From Prado023 sp963798745 (lineage in GTDB: Bacteria > Actinomycetota > Actinomycetes > S36-B12 > CAIYMF01): a DNA stretch of 64,000 nucleotides. The stretch is from contig CAWCUF010000004.1 in the NCBI GenBank assembly GCA_963798745.1, forward strand, positions 62,001-126,000. The letters are read 5' to 3'. Under the pieces are notes generated by a model. That model saw only the letters and a list, made by a program, of their open reading frames with translations. It was not told where the DNA came from and did no database searches. Both the position numbers and the translations under genes were made by a program. This document shows, in pieces, positions 7,179 to 16,167 of the stretch (position 1 is the stretch's first letter; every line of letters begins with the position of its first letter).

Positions 7179-10073
7179 TCAGCTGCCCCGCTGAAGGTCG
7201 GCCAGGATCTCGTCCAGATCGTCGGTCTTGACCAGGACGTCGCGGGCCTTCGAACCCTCCGAGGGGCCCACGATGCCGCGCGACTCCATCAGGTCCATGA
7301 GCCGACCGGCCTTGGCGAAGCCGACCCGCAGCTTGCGCTGGAGCATGGACGTGGACCCGAACTGGGTGGTGACCACCAGCTCGGTGGCCGCGATGAGCAG
7401 GTCGAGGTCGTCGCCGACCTCGTCCTCGACCTCGCGCTTGGAGCTGGCCTCGGTGAGCACGTCGTCGCGGTACTGGGCGGCCAGTTGCTTCTTCACGTGC
7501 GCGACTACCGCCCGGATCTCGCTCTCGGGCACGAAGGCCCCCTGGATGCGCATCGGCTTGGACGCGCCCATCGGCAGGAACAGCCCGTCACCCTGACCGA
7601 CGAGGGCCTCTGCGCCGGTCTGGTCGAGGATGACCCGGCTGTCGGTCTGGCTCGAGGTGGCGAACGCCAGGCGGGAGGGCACGTTGGCCTTGATCAGGCC
7701 GGTGACCACGTCGACGCTGGGTCGCTGGGTGGCCAGCACGAGGTGGATGCCCGCGGCCCGGGCGAGCTGGGTGATCCGGACGATCGACTCCTCCACGTCG
7801 CGCGGGGCGACCATCATCAGGTCGGCCAGCTCGTCGACGATGACCAGCAGGTAGGGGTACGGCGCGAGCACCCGCTGCGAGTCCGGGGGCACCACGAGCG
7901 TGCCCGAGCGCACCGCCCGGTTGAAGTCGTCGATGTGCCGGAACCCGAAGTGGGCGAGGTCGTCATAGCGCGCGTCCATCTCGCGCACCACCCACTGCAG
8001 CGCCTCGGCGGCCTTCTTGGGGTTGGTGATGATCGGGGTGATCAGGTGCGGGATGCCCTCGTAGGCGGTCAGCTCCACGCGCTTGGGGTCGACCAGCACC
8101 ATCCGGACCTCGGCCGGGGTGGCCCGCATCATGATGCTGGTGACCAGCGCGTTGATGCAGCTCGACTTGCCCGCGCCGGTGGCGCCGGCCACGAGGATGT
8201 GCGGCATCTTGGCCAGGTTGGCGCAGATGTAGCCGCCTTCGACGTCCTTGCCCAGGCCCACGAGCAGGGGATGGTGGTCGGACAGGGCCGACGGGGAGCG
8301 CAGCGTGTCGCCCAGGGACACCATCTCGCGGTCGGTGTTCGGGATCTCGATGCCGATCGCGCTCTTGCCCGGGATCGGCGACAGGATGCGGATGTCGGAG
8401 GTCGCGACCGCGTAGGCGATGTTCTTGGCCAGGGCGGTGACCCGCTCTACCTTCACGCTCTGGCCCAGCTCGACCTCGTAGCGGGTCACCGTCGGCCCGC
8501 GCATGTAGCCGGTGACCTGGGCGTCGATCTCGAACTGCTCCAGCACATCGGTGAGGGCGGCCACCACCCGGTCGTTGGACGTGGCGCGCGCCTTCGGGGC
8601 CGATCCGGCCTTGAGCAGCGTGGGCTTGGGCAGGTGGTAGTCCGGTGCGCCGGGCAGGCGCAACTGCTCGGGTCTGACGATCTCGACGGTGTGGTGCGCA
8701 GGCTTGCTCCCCGGCGTCGGGGGCGTGACCGTGGCCACCAGCGAGGCCAGTTCAGGGTCCATCGGCGACGCGGCGCCGGGCGTCGCGGTCAGTGCCGCGA
8801 CCTGCGTGGTCAGGTCGTGCGGGCCGGGAGTGCCGCCGTGATCGGCCTCGGGGTCGAACAGGGCGTCGACGAGCGTGGCGTCCGCACCGGCGTCCTGCGC
8901 GGAATCCTGCCCCGAGGCGCCGGCGCCGGCGGTCGGCGCAGTGGCCACTGCGGAGACGAATGCCTCGTCGCCGGCCAACGGGCCGTCGTAGACCGGGGCG
9001 GGCGTGTCGGGACGCCCACGGCGCAGCCCGCGGACCATGCCCAGCGCGCGAGCCCGTAGGCCTACTGGCGACGAGGGTGTCCCTGCCGGCGTGCCGGCCG
9101 GGCTGGCCGACGGTCCGCCGGACGCGCTGACCTCGTCCGAACCGTCTGCCGGCTTCGATTGACCCGCGGCGTCCGCGCGCCCACTGGACTCCTCGTCGTC
9201 GGACTCGTCGTCGGGCTTCAGAGCGGCGTGCTTGGCCCGTCCGTCGACGGCCATGTCACCGGCGCTCGCGGAGTCGTCGGCGGCGTCGGTGGGGACGCGT
9301 CGCAACAGCACAGCGTCGCGCAGGGCGGCCAGGCGCCGGGGCACCTCGTTGATGGGAGTGGCGGTCACCACCAGCAGCCCGAAGCCCAGGACCGCCAGCA
9401 GCCACAGGTAGCCCAGCCACACCCCGACCGCCGAGACGACCGGTGCGGTGATCAGCCAGCCGAGCCAGCCGCCGGCAGCACGCATCGCCTGCGCGCCGTC
9501 GGCTGGATTCGGCGCGCCCTGGGTCAGCGCCCAGATCCCGGCCGCAGCGGCCAACAGGACAGTGCTGCCGATGGCCACGCGCCCGGTGATCGCCCCCTCG
9601 TCGGGATGACGCAGCATCCGCAGAGCTGCCCACAGCAGGAGGGCCGGCACGGCAATGTCCAGGGCGCCCACCGCACCGCTGACGATGGCGTTGACCAGCC
9701 CGGTGAGCCACCCCTGGATTCCGAACCAGGTCACCGCTGCCACGACGATGGCCGCACTGAACAGGGCCAGACCGATCCCGTCGCGGCGGTGCGTGGCGTC
9801 GACCTCCCGAGCGCCCCGGCCGATCGCACGGGCCAGCGCACCGAGCGTGGCCGCGATCATCAGCCAGATCCGCGAGACGAATCGCCCGATCGCACGCAGC
9901 GACCTGGCGATCGGGCCCTGCTGCGAGCGCTTCACCGGCTTCGGGGCGGTCCGCGGCACCGAGCGAGAACTCGTCGCCCGGGTCTGGGACTTGGGCTTGG
10001 TGCCCTTGCGGCTGCCCTGCGCGGTGCGCGCGGAACCCGACGTGCGGGCTCGCGCGGAGGTCTTCGTGGCCAT
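7179..10073 (-). CDS. ftsK: DNA translocase FtsK/SpoIIIE
   Basis: 964 residues. A basic N-terminal tail leads into four or so membrane helices (residues about 65-245), then an acidic, Ser/Ala/Pro-rich linker (about 260-500), the ATPase motor with Walker A GATGAGKSS near residue 625 and Walker B LLVIVDELADLMM, and the C-terminal gamma winged-helix domain (last 70 residues, starting TELVVTTQFGSTSMLQRKL). It pumps chromosomal DNA through the division septum. No Shine-Dalgarno is seen; TAGCCT (10085-10080) lies exactly 6 bases before the ATG, suggesting a leaderless transcript. Confidence 0.95.
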   Translation of the reverse strand: MATKTSARARTSGSARTAQGSRKGTKPKSQTRATSSRSVPRTAPKPVKRSQQGPIARSLRAIGRFVSRIWLMIAATLGALARAIGRGAREVDATHRRDGIGLALFSAAIVVAAVTWFGIQGWLTGLVNAIVSGAVGALDIAVPALLLWAALRMLRHPDEGAITGRVAIGSTVLLAAAAGIWALTQGAPNPADGAQAMRAAGGWLGWLITAPVVSAVGVWLGYLWLLAVLGFGLLVVTATPINEVPRRLAALRDAVLLRRVPTDAADDSASAGDMAVDGRAKHAALKPDDESDDEESSGRADAAGQSKPADGSDEVSASGGPSASPAGTPAGTPSSPVGLRARALGMVRGLRRGRPDTPAPVYDGPLAGDEAFVSAVATAPTAGAGASGQDSAQDAGADATLVDALFDPEADHGGTPGPHDLTTQVAALTATPGAASPMDPELASLVATVTPPTPGSKPAHHTVEIVRPEQLRLPGAPDYHLPKPTLLKAGSAPKARATSNDRVVAALTDVLEQFEIDAQVTGYMRGPTVTRYEVELGQSVKVERVTALAKNIAYAVATSDIRILSPIPGKSAIGIEIPNTDREMVSLGDTLRSPSALSDHHPLLVGLGKDVEGGYICANLAKMPHILVAGATGAGKSSCINALVTSIMMRATPAEVRMVLVDPKRVELTAYEGIPHLITPIITNPKKAAEALQWVVREMDARYDDLAHFGFRHIDDFNRAVRSGTLVVPPDSQRVLAPYPYLLVIVDELADLMMVAPRDVEESIVRITQLARAAGIHLVLATQRPSVDVVTGLIKANVPSRLAFATSSQTDSRVILDQTGAEALVGQGDGLFLPMGASKPMRIQGAFVPESEIRAVVAHVKKQLAAQYRDDVLTEASSKREVEDEVGDDLDLLIAATELVVTTQFGSTSMLQRKLRVGFAKAGRLMDLMESRGIVGPSEGSKARDVLVKTDDLDEILADLQRGS

Positions 10074-10156
10074 TCCAGCAGGCTACCGGCGCCCGCCCAC
10101 CGCAGCCCCCCGCCAAGCCCCGACACCCCCGCGTGTCGCGCCGCCCCCGATCGCGG

Positions 10157-11842
10157 TCAGGCCTCGACCACCACAGGCACGATCATCGGGCGGCGGCGGT
10201 GGGTGGAGTTGACCCAGTGACCCACCAGGCGTCGCAGGACCTGCTCGAGGGCGTGGGCGTCCGTGCCGCCGTGCGCGAGGGCGTCCTCGAGGCCCTTGGT
10301 CACCAGGGGCAGCACGTCGGTGAAGATCTCGGAGTCCTCGGCGAAGCCACGTGCATGGATCTCGGGGCCGGCGACCACCCTCTCGGTCTCGAGGTCGACA
10401 GCGACGAAGACCGAGATGAAGCCCTCCTCGCCGAGGATCCGACGGTCCTTGAGTGAGGCTTCGGTGATGTCCCCGACCGACGAGCCGTCGACGTACACAT
10501 GGCCGCAGGGCACCGCCCCGACGATCCGGGCCCGGCCCTCGGAGAGGTCGACCACGACACCGTCCTCGGCCACCAGCACCTGATCGGCCGGCACGCCTGT
10601 GCGCACCGCCAGTGCGGCGTTGGCGTGCAGGTGTCGCGGCTCGCCGTGCACCGGCATCACGTTGGCCGGCGTGAGGATGTTGTAGAAGTAGAGCAACTCG
10701 CCGGCCGAGGCGTGCCCCGAGACGTGCACCAGCGCGTTCCCCTTGTGCACGACCGCCGCACCCCAGCGGGTCAGGCCGTTGATCACCCGGTTCACCGGGT
10801 TCTCGTTGCCGGGGATCAGCGAGGACGCGAGGATGACGGTGTCGCCCTGGCCGACCGTGATCGGATGATCGCCGTTGGCGATCCGCGACAGCGCGGCCAT
10901 CGGCTCACCCTGGGAGCCGGTGCAGATCAGCACGACCTCGTCGTCGGGCAGGCCGGTCAGGTCATCGGCCCTGACCAGCAGGCCGGGGGCCACCGTCAGG
11001 TAGCCCAGGTCGCGCGCCACGTTCATGTTGCGCACCATCGACCGACCGACGAACGCGCACTTGCGCCCGTGCGTGCCGGCGGCGTCGAGGACCTGCTGGA
11101 TGCGGTGCACGTGGGAGGCGAAGCTGGCCACGATGATCCGCCCGCCGGCGCGGTGGAACACCTTGTCCAGCACGGGGGCGATGTCGACCTCGGGGGGCAC
11201 GAACCCAGGCACCTCCGCATTGGTGGAATCGACCATGGCCAGGTCGATGCCCTCCTCCGCGAGCCGGGCGAGGCCGCGCAGGTCGGTGATCCGCCCGTCG
11301 AGGGGCAGCTGATCCATCTTGAAGTCGCCGGTGTGCAGGACTGTGCCCGCGGCGGTGCGGATGCCGACCGCCAACGCGTCGGGGATCGAGTGGTTGACCG
11401 CGAAGAACTCGAGGTCGAACGGTCCGACCCGCTCACGCTGGCCTTCGCGAACCTCCAACGAGTAGCACGTGATCCGGTGCTCGCGCAGCTTGGCCTCGAT
11501 CATTGCCAGGGTCAGCCGGGAGCCGAGCAGCGGGATGTCCGAGCGCATCCGCAGCAGGAATGGCACCCCACCGATGTGGTCCTCGTGCCCGTGGGTGAGC
11601 ACGATCGCCTCGACGTCGTCCATCCGGTCGGCGATGTGGTCGAAGTCGGGCAGGATCAGGTCCACGCCCGGCTGCGACTCCTCGGGGAACAGCACCCCGC
11701 AGTCGACGATCAGCAGCCGACCGTCGATCTCCAGGACGGCCATGTTGCGCCCGATCTCGCCGATCCCGCCCAACGCGACGATCCGCAGGACCCCTGGTTC
11801 GAGCGGTGGCGGGTTGCTCAGCTCGTGGTGCCCGGGCCTCAC
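10157..11842 (-). CDS. rnj: Ribonuclease J
   Basis: 561 residues. A metallo-beta-lactamase fold with the zinc motif HGHEDHIGG (residues about 83-91), a beta-CASP domain and the RNase J C-terminal domain. It is the 5' exo/endonuclease for mRNA decay and rRNA maturation. The GTG at 11842 overlaps the dapA stop (GTGA), showing translational coupling. The dapA-rnj-ftsK order is the usual actinobacterial one. Confidence 0.95.
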   Translation of the reverse strand: MRPGHHELSNPPPLEPGVLRIVALGGIGEIGRNMAVLEIDGRLLIVDCGVLFPEESQPGVDLILPDFDHIADRMDDVEAIVLTHGHEDHIGGVPFLLRMRSDIPLLGSRLTLAMIEAKLREHRITCYSLEVREGQRERVGPFDLEFFAVNHSIPDALAVGIRTAAGTVLHTGDFKMDQLPLDGRITDLRGLARLAEEGIDLAMVDSTNAEVPGFVPPEVDIAPVLDKVFHRAGGRIIVASFASHVHRIQQVLDAAGTHGRKCAFVGRSMVRNMNVARDLGYLTVAPGLLVRADDLTGLPDDEVVLICTGSQGEPMAALSRIANGDHPITVGQGDTVILASSLIPGNENPVNRVINGLTRWGAAVVHKGNALVHVSGHASAGELLYFYNILTPANVMPVHGEPRHLHANAALAVRTGVPADQVLVAEDGVVVDLSEGRARIVGAVPCGHVYVDGSSVGDITEASLKDRRILGEEGFISVFVAVDLETERVVAGPEIHARGFAEDSEIFTDVLPLVTKGLEDALAHGGTDAHALEQVLRRLVGHWVNSTHRRRPMIVPVVVEA

Positions 11843-12750
11843 CCGCTCAGTCCCTGCACTCCGGCCTGCGTCAGGTCACGGCGCAGGGTCTGCACCTGCT
11901 CGGCGGTGGCATCCACCAGGGGCAACCGGACCGGCCCGGCGGGCAGGCCCAGCTCACGCAGGGCGGCCTTGGCCATGATCACGCCCTGGGTTCGGAACAT
12001 CCCCACATAGGCCGGGATCATCGACGTGTTCAGCTCGGTGGCCCGCGCGACGTCGCCGGCGCGGTGGGCGGCCATCATCAGCCCGATCCGCTCGCTGAGC
12101 ACGTGACCGACCACGGACACGACCCCCACCGCGCCCACCGACAGCAGCGGCAGCGTCAGCGCGTCGTCCCCGGAGTACCAGGCCAGGCCGGTCCGCACGA
12201 TCACCGCAGCGGCGCCGGGCACGTCAGCCCTGGCGTCCTTGTTGGCCACGATCCGCGGATGGGAGCTGATCCGCGCGAACGTGTCGGCCTCGATCGGAAC
12301 CCCGGTACGACCCGGGATGTCGTAGGTCATGATTGGCAGGCCGGTGGCATCTGCCACAGCGAGGAAGTGGGCGGCGATCCCGGCCTGGGGCGGCTTGTTG
12401 TAGTAGGGCGTGACCAGGAGCAGGCCGTGCGCCCCCGCGGCCTCGGCGGCACGTGAGATCTCGATGGTGTGCCGGGTGTCGTTGTTGCCCGAACCGGCCA
12501 CGACCGTGGCCCGGTCACCGACTGCGGCCAGCACGGTGCGCAGCACCTCGGTCTTCTCCGAGTCGCGCAGGGTGGGCGACTCCCCCGTCGTGCCGTTGAC
12601 GATCAGGCCGTCGTTGCCGCACTCGTCGACCAGGTGCGTCGCCAGCGCGGCGACGCCGTCGAGGTCCAGGGCGCCGTCGTCGGTGAACGGGGTGACCATC
12701 GCGGTGAGCATGTGGCCGAACGGAGCTGGGCTGGTGGGGTCGTAGGACAT
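11839..12750 (-). CDS. dapA: 4-hydroxy-tetrahydrodipicolinate synthase
   Basis: 303 residues, the normal family length, with the TIM-barrel signatures NGTTGESPTL, the Tyr of VTPYYNKPP, and the Schiff-base Lys in ANKDARAD. It condenses pyruvate with aspartate semialdehyde in lysine and diaminopimelate synthesis; dapB lies in the same window at 26.3-27.1 kb. No ribosome binding site is obvious, but TAACGT (12762-12757) lies 6 bases before the ATG, the pattern of a leaderless start. Confidence 0.95.
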   Translation of the reverse strand: MSYDPTSPAPFGHMLTAMVTPFTDDGALDLDGVAALATHLVDECGNDGLIVNGTTGESPTLRDSEKTEVLRTVLAAVGDRATVVAGSGNNDTRHTIEISRAAEAAGAHGLLLVTPYYNKPPQAGIAAHFLAVADATGLPIMTYDIPGRTGVPIEADTFARISSHPRIVANKDARADVPGAAAVIVRTGLAWYSGDDALTLPLLSVGAVGVVSVVGHVLSERIGLMMAAHRAGDVARATELNTSMIPAYVGMFRTQGVIMAKAALRELGLPAGPVRLPLVDATAEQVQTLRRDLTQAGVQGLSG

Positions 12751-12871
12751 GCGCCTACGTTATCGGCCGGTCGGTCGACCGGCGGGCGGCTCACCGGGCG
12801 TGCCGCGCGGCAACCGCGCCTGGGATCCGGGCGCACCGCGGTTGTCGGGCGGGGTGCTGCGGGCGGGCTGG

Positions 12872-13558
12872 TCAGGCCTGTGGGTCGATCAGGAACACCG
12901 GGGTCAGCTCGTCACCCTGCCCCATCGGGTTGTCCAGCATCACCTCACGCGCGGCTGCCACCGACATCGGCAGGTTCGCGCTGCGCCCGACCACCTCGAC
13001 GTTGATGTTGTTGCCGTCGATGACGTAGGCCGCGCAGCCGAACTTCTGGGCCAACCCGTCACAGATGCCGTCCGGATCCTTCGAGGGGAGCATCGCGTAC
13101 TCGTCGAAGGGCGCCATCGCGTCGGGGTTGAACCCATCGATCTCGGAGATGTGGTGCCCGGCGATCCGGTAGAAGTCCCCGCGTCGGCGCAGCACGAGCT
13201 TGGACAGCCCACCGCCTACCACGGCCGCGACCATCCGCGGGTAACCGACCTCCTCGATGGCCACCTGCATCTTCTTGGGATGGCTGTAGCCGATGTCGCC
13301 GTTGTCGTTCTTGGTCACGTACTTCACGATGAGGCGAGCCAGCCGGGTGTCCTGGACCTCGCTGATGTGCCGGACGTCCCCGGAGCAGATCGACACGAAC
13401 TTCTGCGACAGGCACAGCGTGGTGGTGGGCGTGATCCGTTCGGCGGCGTACAGCGCGATGACGCCGGCCAGGTCCTCGCCGATGCCGACCTTGTGGGTGC
13501 GTACCGGGGTGCGCAGGTAGGTGCGCCCGCCTGCGGTCCGGGTGGAGGTGGAGGACAT
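12872..13558 (-). CDS. Coenzyme F420:L-glutamate ligase-like domain protein
   Basis: About 228 residues resembling the F420_ligase (CofE) fold: RTHKVGIGEDLAGVI near the N-terminus, LCLSQKFVSI, and a conserved C-terminal part with GADNNIN-like DGNNINVEVVG. CofE adds glutamate to F420-0. No other F420 genes are visible here, and stand-alone relatives without F420 synthesis exist, so the substrate is uncertain. The ATG at 13558 lies 17 bases after the thyX stop, indicating one transcript with thyX. Confidence 0.6.
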   Translation of the reverse strand: MSSTSTRTAGGRTYLRTPVRTHKVGIGEDLAGVIALYAAERITPTTTLCLSQKFVSICSGDVRHISEVQDTRLARLIVKYVTKNDNGDIGYSHPKKMQVAIEEVGYPRMVAAVVGGGLSKLVLRRRGDFYRIAGHHISEIDGFNPDAMAPFDEYAMLPSKDPDGICDGLAQKFGCAAYVIDGNNINVEVVGRSANLPMSVAAAREVMLDNPMGQGDELTPVFLIDPQA

Positions 13559-13574
13559 CTGGATCAGCCTACGC

Positions 13575-14291
13575 CTAGGGCGCGACGCGGCCGTTGGCCA
13601 CGAAGGCGGCATGGGTCAGGGGCATGAGCGTGGCCCACTCGGTCTCGTATCGCTCGGCGACCATCTCGATCTCGCGCTGCGGGAAACTCGGGAACCGGGC
13701 GTCGTCGCTGTGCTTGCGCAGGGACAGGAAGTTCATCATGGCGCGTGCGTTCATCGTCACGTAGGCCGAGGAGTAGATCGTCAGCGGCAGCACGATCCGG
13801 GCCACCTCACGAGCCACCCCGGCGTCGAGCATCGCCTGGTAGGCGGCGTAGGCCGACCGGCACGCGGCCTCGGTCTCGGCGCGCACCAGGTCGTGCTGCT
13901 CGGGCGTGCCGGCCAGGAAGTCATAGGCGCCGGGCTTGCCGACCTGCACGAGGCGGCGCTGCGGGCCGGGCACGTAGAACGTGGGCTCCAACACCTTGTA
14001 GCGACCGGATTCCTCGTTGTACGAGGCGATCCGGTGCCGGAAGTGCTCACGCCACATGAAGATCGGCCCCTGCACGAAGAAGGTCATCGACGAGTGCTCG
14101 AACGGCGACCCGTGCCGGTCGCGCATGAGGTAGTTGATCAAGCCGGCGGACTTGGCCGGGTCGGCCTCGATGTCGGCCAAGGACTGCTCCCCCTTGGTCG
14201 AGACCCGCGCTGCCCAGATCACGTCAGCGTCGCCGGCCGCGTGCTTGACCAGCTCGACGGTGATGTCGTCGCGGAACCTCAACTCTGGCAT
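13575..14291 (-). CDS. thyX: FAD-dependent thymidylate synthase ThyX
   Basis: 238 residues with the ThyX motif RHRIASYNEESGRY (residues about 85-98) and the expected Arg/Ser residues in the C-terminal half. It makes dTMP from dUMP using methylene-THF and FADH2. Two ATG codons are possible: 14297 and 14291; GAGGAG is only 2 bases before the first but 8 before the second, so 14291 is preferred. thyX upstream of dapA is common in actinobacteria. Confidence 0.95.
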   Translation of the reverse strand: MPELRFRDDITVELVKHAAGDADVIWAARVSTKGEQSLADIEADPAKSAGLINYLMRDRHGSPFEHSSMTFFVQGPIFMWREHFRHRIASYNEESGRYKVLEPTFYVPGPQRRLVQVGKPGAYDFLAGTPEQHDLVRAETEAACRSAYAAYQAMLDAGVAREVARIVLPLTIYSSAYVTMNARAMMNFLSLRKHSDDARFPSFPQREIEMVAERYETEWATLMPLTHAAFVANGRVAP

Positions 14292-14435
14292 GTGCATCGC
14301 TCCTCAGGGGTACGGCGTGGGCAGGATTCGGCGCCCCAGACGCTCAGCCGCACACGCTACCTTCTGCGCGCCTGCACGCCCGGGAGGCGACAGTTGGCTA
14401 GCGTGTGGCCCACCACCGAACCCGGGAGCCTGAAC

Positions 14436-14738
14436 ATGTGCGGTTGCTTCGTCCTGCTACTCGGGGCCTTCGCGCCCCGGCTCGCCCTGGCGCTGATGGC
14501 GTTGTTCAACGACGAGATCACCCGGGCCTTCGACGGCTCATGGGTCCTGCCGCTCATCGGCTGGTTCCTGCTGCCGTACACGACGTTGGCCTACGTCCTG
14601 CTCAGCTGGTGGGGCAACGGCGTCTCGGGATTCGACTGGTTCCTGGTGGCGCTCGCGTTCGTCGTGGACCTGGGTTCCTACACCGGCGGCTACGCCCGAC
14701 GATCCGACATCCACTACCCGACCGCGGGCGCTCGCTGA
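14436..14738 (+). CDS. Small membrane protein of unknown function
   Basis: 100 residues starting MCGCFVLLLG, with three hydrophobic segments (about 3-22, 37-58, 64-84) and a short polar C-terminus. The ATG at 14436 follows GGGAG with a 7-base gap, and TAGCGT (14399-14404) could be the -10. I recognise no family beyond small actinobacterial membrane proteins. It is encoded alone between thyX and gap. Confidence 0.65.
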   Translation: MCGCFVLLLGAFAPRLALALMALFNDEITRAFDGSWVLPLIGWFLLPYTTLAYVLLSWWGNGVSGFDWFLVALAFVVDLGSYTGGYARRSDIHYPTAGAR

Positions 14739-14810
14739 GGGTTGCCACAGTTCACTGATCGGCCATCTCGGGGCCCGGTCGCCAGCAGGCGAGTGCCCAG
14801 CCTTCTCAAG

Positions 14811-14816
14811 TAGTCT
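14811..14816 (+). promoter_or_regulatory. Likely -10 element of the gap promoter
   Basis: TAGTCT fits the actinobacterial TANNNT consensus, 45 bases before the gap start. This would give a leader of about 39 bases containing the GGAAGG ribosome binding site. No clear -35 is seen. Confidence 0.45.
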
Positions 14817-14861
14817 GGCCGTGCTCGCACAAGCCCCCGTTCCTCAATGGAAGGTAACCGC

Positions 14862-15863
14862 ATGACCATCAAGGTAGGCATCAACGGCTTCGGCCGGATC
14901 GGTCGGATGGTTTTCCGTGCCGCCGTCAACGATCACACCGACAGCATCACCATCGTCGGGATCAACGACCTGCTGGATCCGGACTACTTGGCCTACATGC
15001 TCAAGTACGACTCCGTGCACGGCCGCTTCAAGGGCGACGTCTCGGTGGAGGGCTCGAACCTGATCGTCAACGGCAACACGATCCGCCTGACCGCCGAGCG
15101 CGACCCGGCCGACCTGAAGTGGGGCGATGTCGGTGCGGAGGTCGTGGTCGAGTCCACGGGTCTGTTCCTGACCAAGGAGACCGCGCAGAAGCACATCGAC
15201 GCCGGCGCCTCGAAGGTCATCCTCTCCGCGCCGTCCAAGGACGACACCCCGATGTTCGTCTTCGGCGTGAACTCCGACAAGTACGCCGGCGAGGCGATCA
15301 TCTCCAACGCCTCCTGCACGACCAACTGCCTGGCGCCGCTGGCCAAGGTCCTGCACGAGAGCTTCGGCATCAAGCGCGGCCTGATGACCACCGTGCACGC
15401 TGCCACCGCCACGCAGAAGACCGTCGACGGTCCGAGCAACAAGGACTGGCGCGGCGGCCGCGGCATCCTGGAGAACATCATCCCGAGCTCGACGGGCGCG
15501 GCCAAGGCGGTTGGCAAGGTCCTGCCCGACCTCAACGGCAAGCTCACCGGCATGTCGTTCCGCGTGCCCACCTCGGATGTCTCGGTGGTCGACCTGGTCG
15601 TCGAGCTGGAGAACGAGGCCAGCTACGAGGACATCAAGAAGGCCATGAAGGACGCGTCCGAGGGCTCCCTCAAGGGCGTGCTGGGCTACACCGAGGACAT
15701 GGTCGTCGCGACCGACTTCCGCGGCGAGTCGCTGACCTCGGTGTTCGATGCCAACGCCGGGATCGCGCTGGACCCGACGTTCGTCAAGCTCATTGCCTGG
15801 TACGACAACGAGTGGGGCTACAGCTCGAAGGTCGTCGAGATGATCAAGGTCATCACCGCGTAG
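14862..15863 (+). CDS. gap: Glyceraldehyde-3-phosphate dehydrogenase, type I
   Basis: 333 residues with the NAD-binding NGFGRIGRM start, catalytic Cys in NASCTTNCLAP (residues about 150-160), and WYDNEWGYS near the end. It oxidises glyceraldehyde 3-phosphate in glycolysis. The ATG at 14862 has GGAAGG 7 bases upstream. Codon use looks like that of a highly expressed gene (strong preference for C-ending codons, many AAG). Unusually for an actinomycete, no pgk-tpi follows; a strong hairpin terminator does. Confidence 0.97.
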   Translation: MTIKVGINGFGRIGRMVFRAAVNDHTDSITIVGINDLLDPDYLAYMLKYDSVHGRFKGDVSVEGSNLIVNGNTIRLTAERDPADLKWGDVGAEVVVESTGLFLTKETAQKHIDAGASKVILSAPSKDDTPMFVFGVNSDKYAGEAIISNASCTTNCLAPLAKVLHESFGIKRGLMTTVHAATATQKTVDGPSNKDWRGGRGILENIIPSSTGAAKAVGKVLPDLNGKLTGMSFRVPTSDVSVVDLVVELENEASYEDIKKAMKDASEGSLKGVLGYTEDMVVATDFRGESLTSVFDANAGIALDPTFVKLIAWYDNEWGYSSKVVEMIKVITA

Positions 15864-15888
15864 GGACGCACCGACCTGGAAGTTCATG

Positions 15889-15924
15889 ACTGTGGCCGAC
15901 CCCCGCGCGGGGGTCGGCCACAGT
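15889..15924. terminator. Perfect hairpin terminator after gap
   Basis: A 36-base perfect palindrome: arm ACTGTGGCCGACCCCC, centre GCGC, and the matching arm. There is no T-tract, as is common for actinobacterial terminators. It begins 26 bases after the gap stop and, being symmetrical, can also end the short minus-strand reading frame beside it. Confidence 0.85.
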
Positions 15925-15938
15925 GCTGTGCGGCCGCT

Positions 15939-16019
15939 CTACAGGAAGCCGATGAACACCATCCCGACCAGGCAGGCAATCAGTACGACGGCAACGATCT
16001 TCACATTCTTGGGATCCAT
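15939..16019 (-). CDS. Possible 26-residue single-helix membrane peptide
   Basis: A short frame beginning MDPKNVKIVAVVL continues as one hydrophobic helix and ends with FIGFL. A start 6 codons earlier (ATG at 16037, reading MGDDGA before it) is possible. Neither start has a strong ribosome binding site. The composition (charged tip then a clean transmembrane helix) looks like a real small membrane protein rather than chance, but no homologue is recognised. Confidence 0.4.
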   Translation of the reverse strand: MDPKNVKIVAVVLIACLVGMVFIGFL

Positions 16020-16167
16020 GGCACCATCATCGCCCATCACCGAGCCTTCCTGACACGGGCAGTTCCCAGTCACGGCGCTCAGGCGCACGCGCCATCTCGA
16101 GGATCTGGTGACCGTCGTCGTGCCGGCCCGGCGCCCTCGCGGTAGCCGCGGTGGCAGACTCGCGCTC

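Noticed and set aside
12872..14291. thyX and the F420-ligase-like gene considered as part of an F420 biosynthesis cluster
   Set aside because: No other F420 gene (fbiA, fbiC, fgd) is nearby; ThyX uses FAD, not F420.
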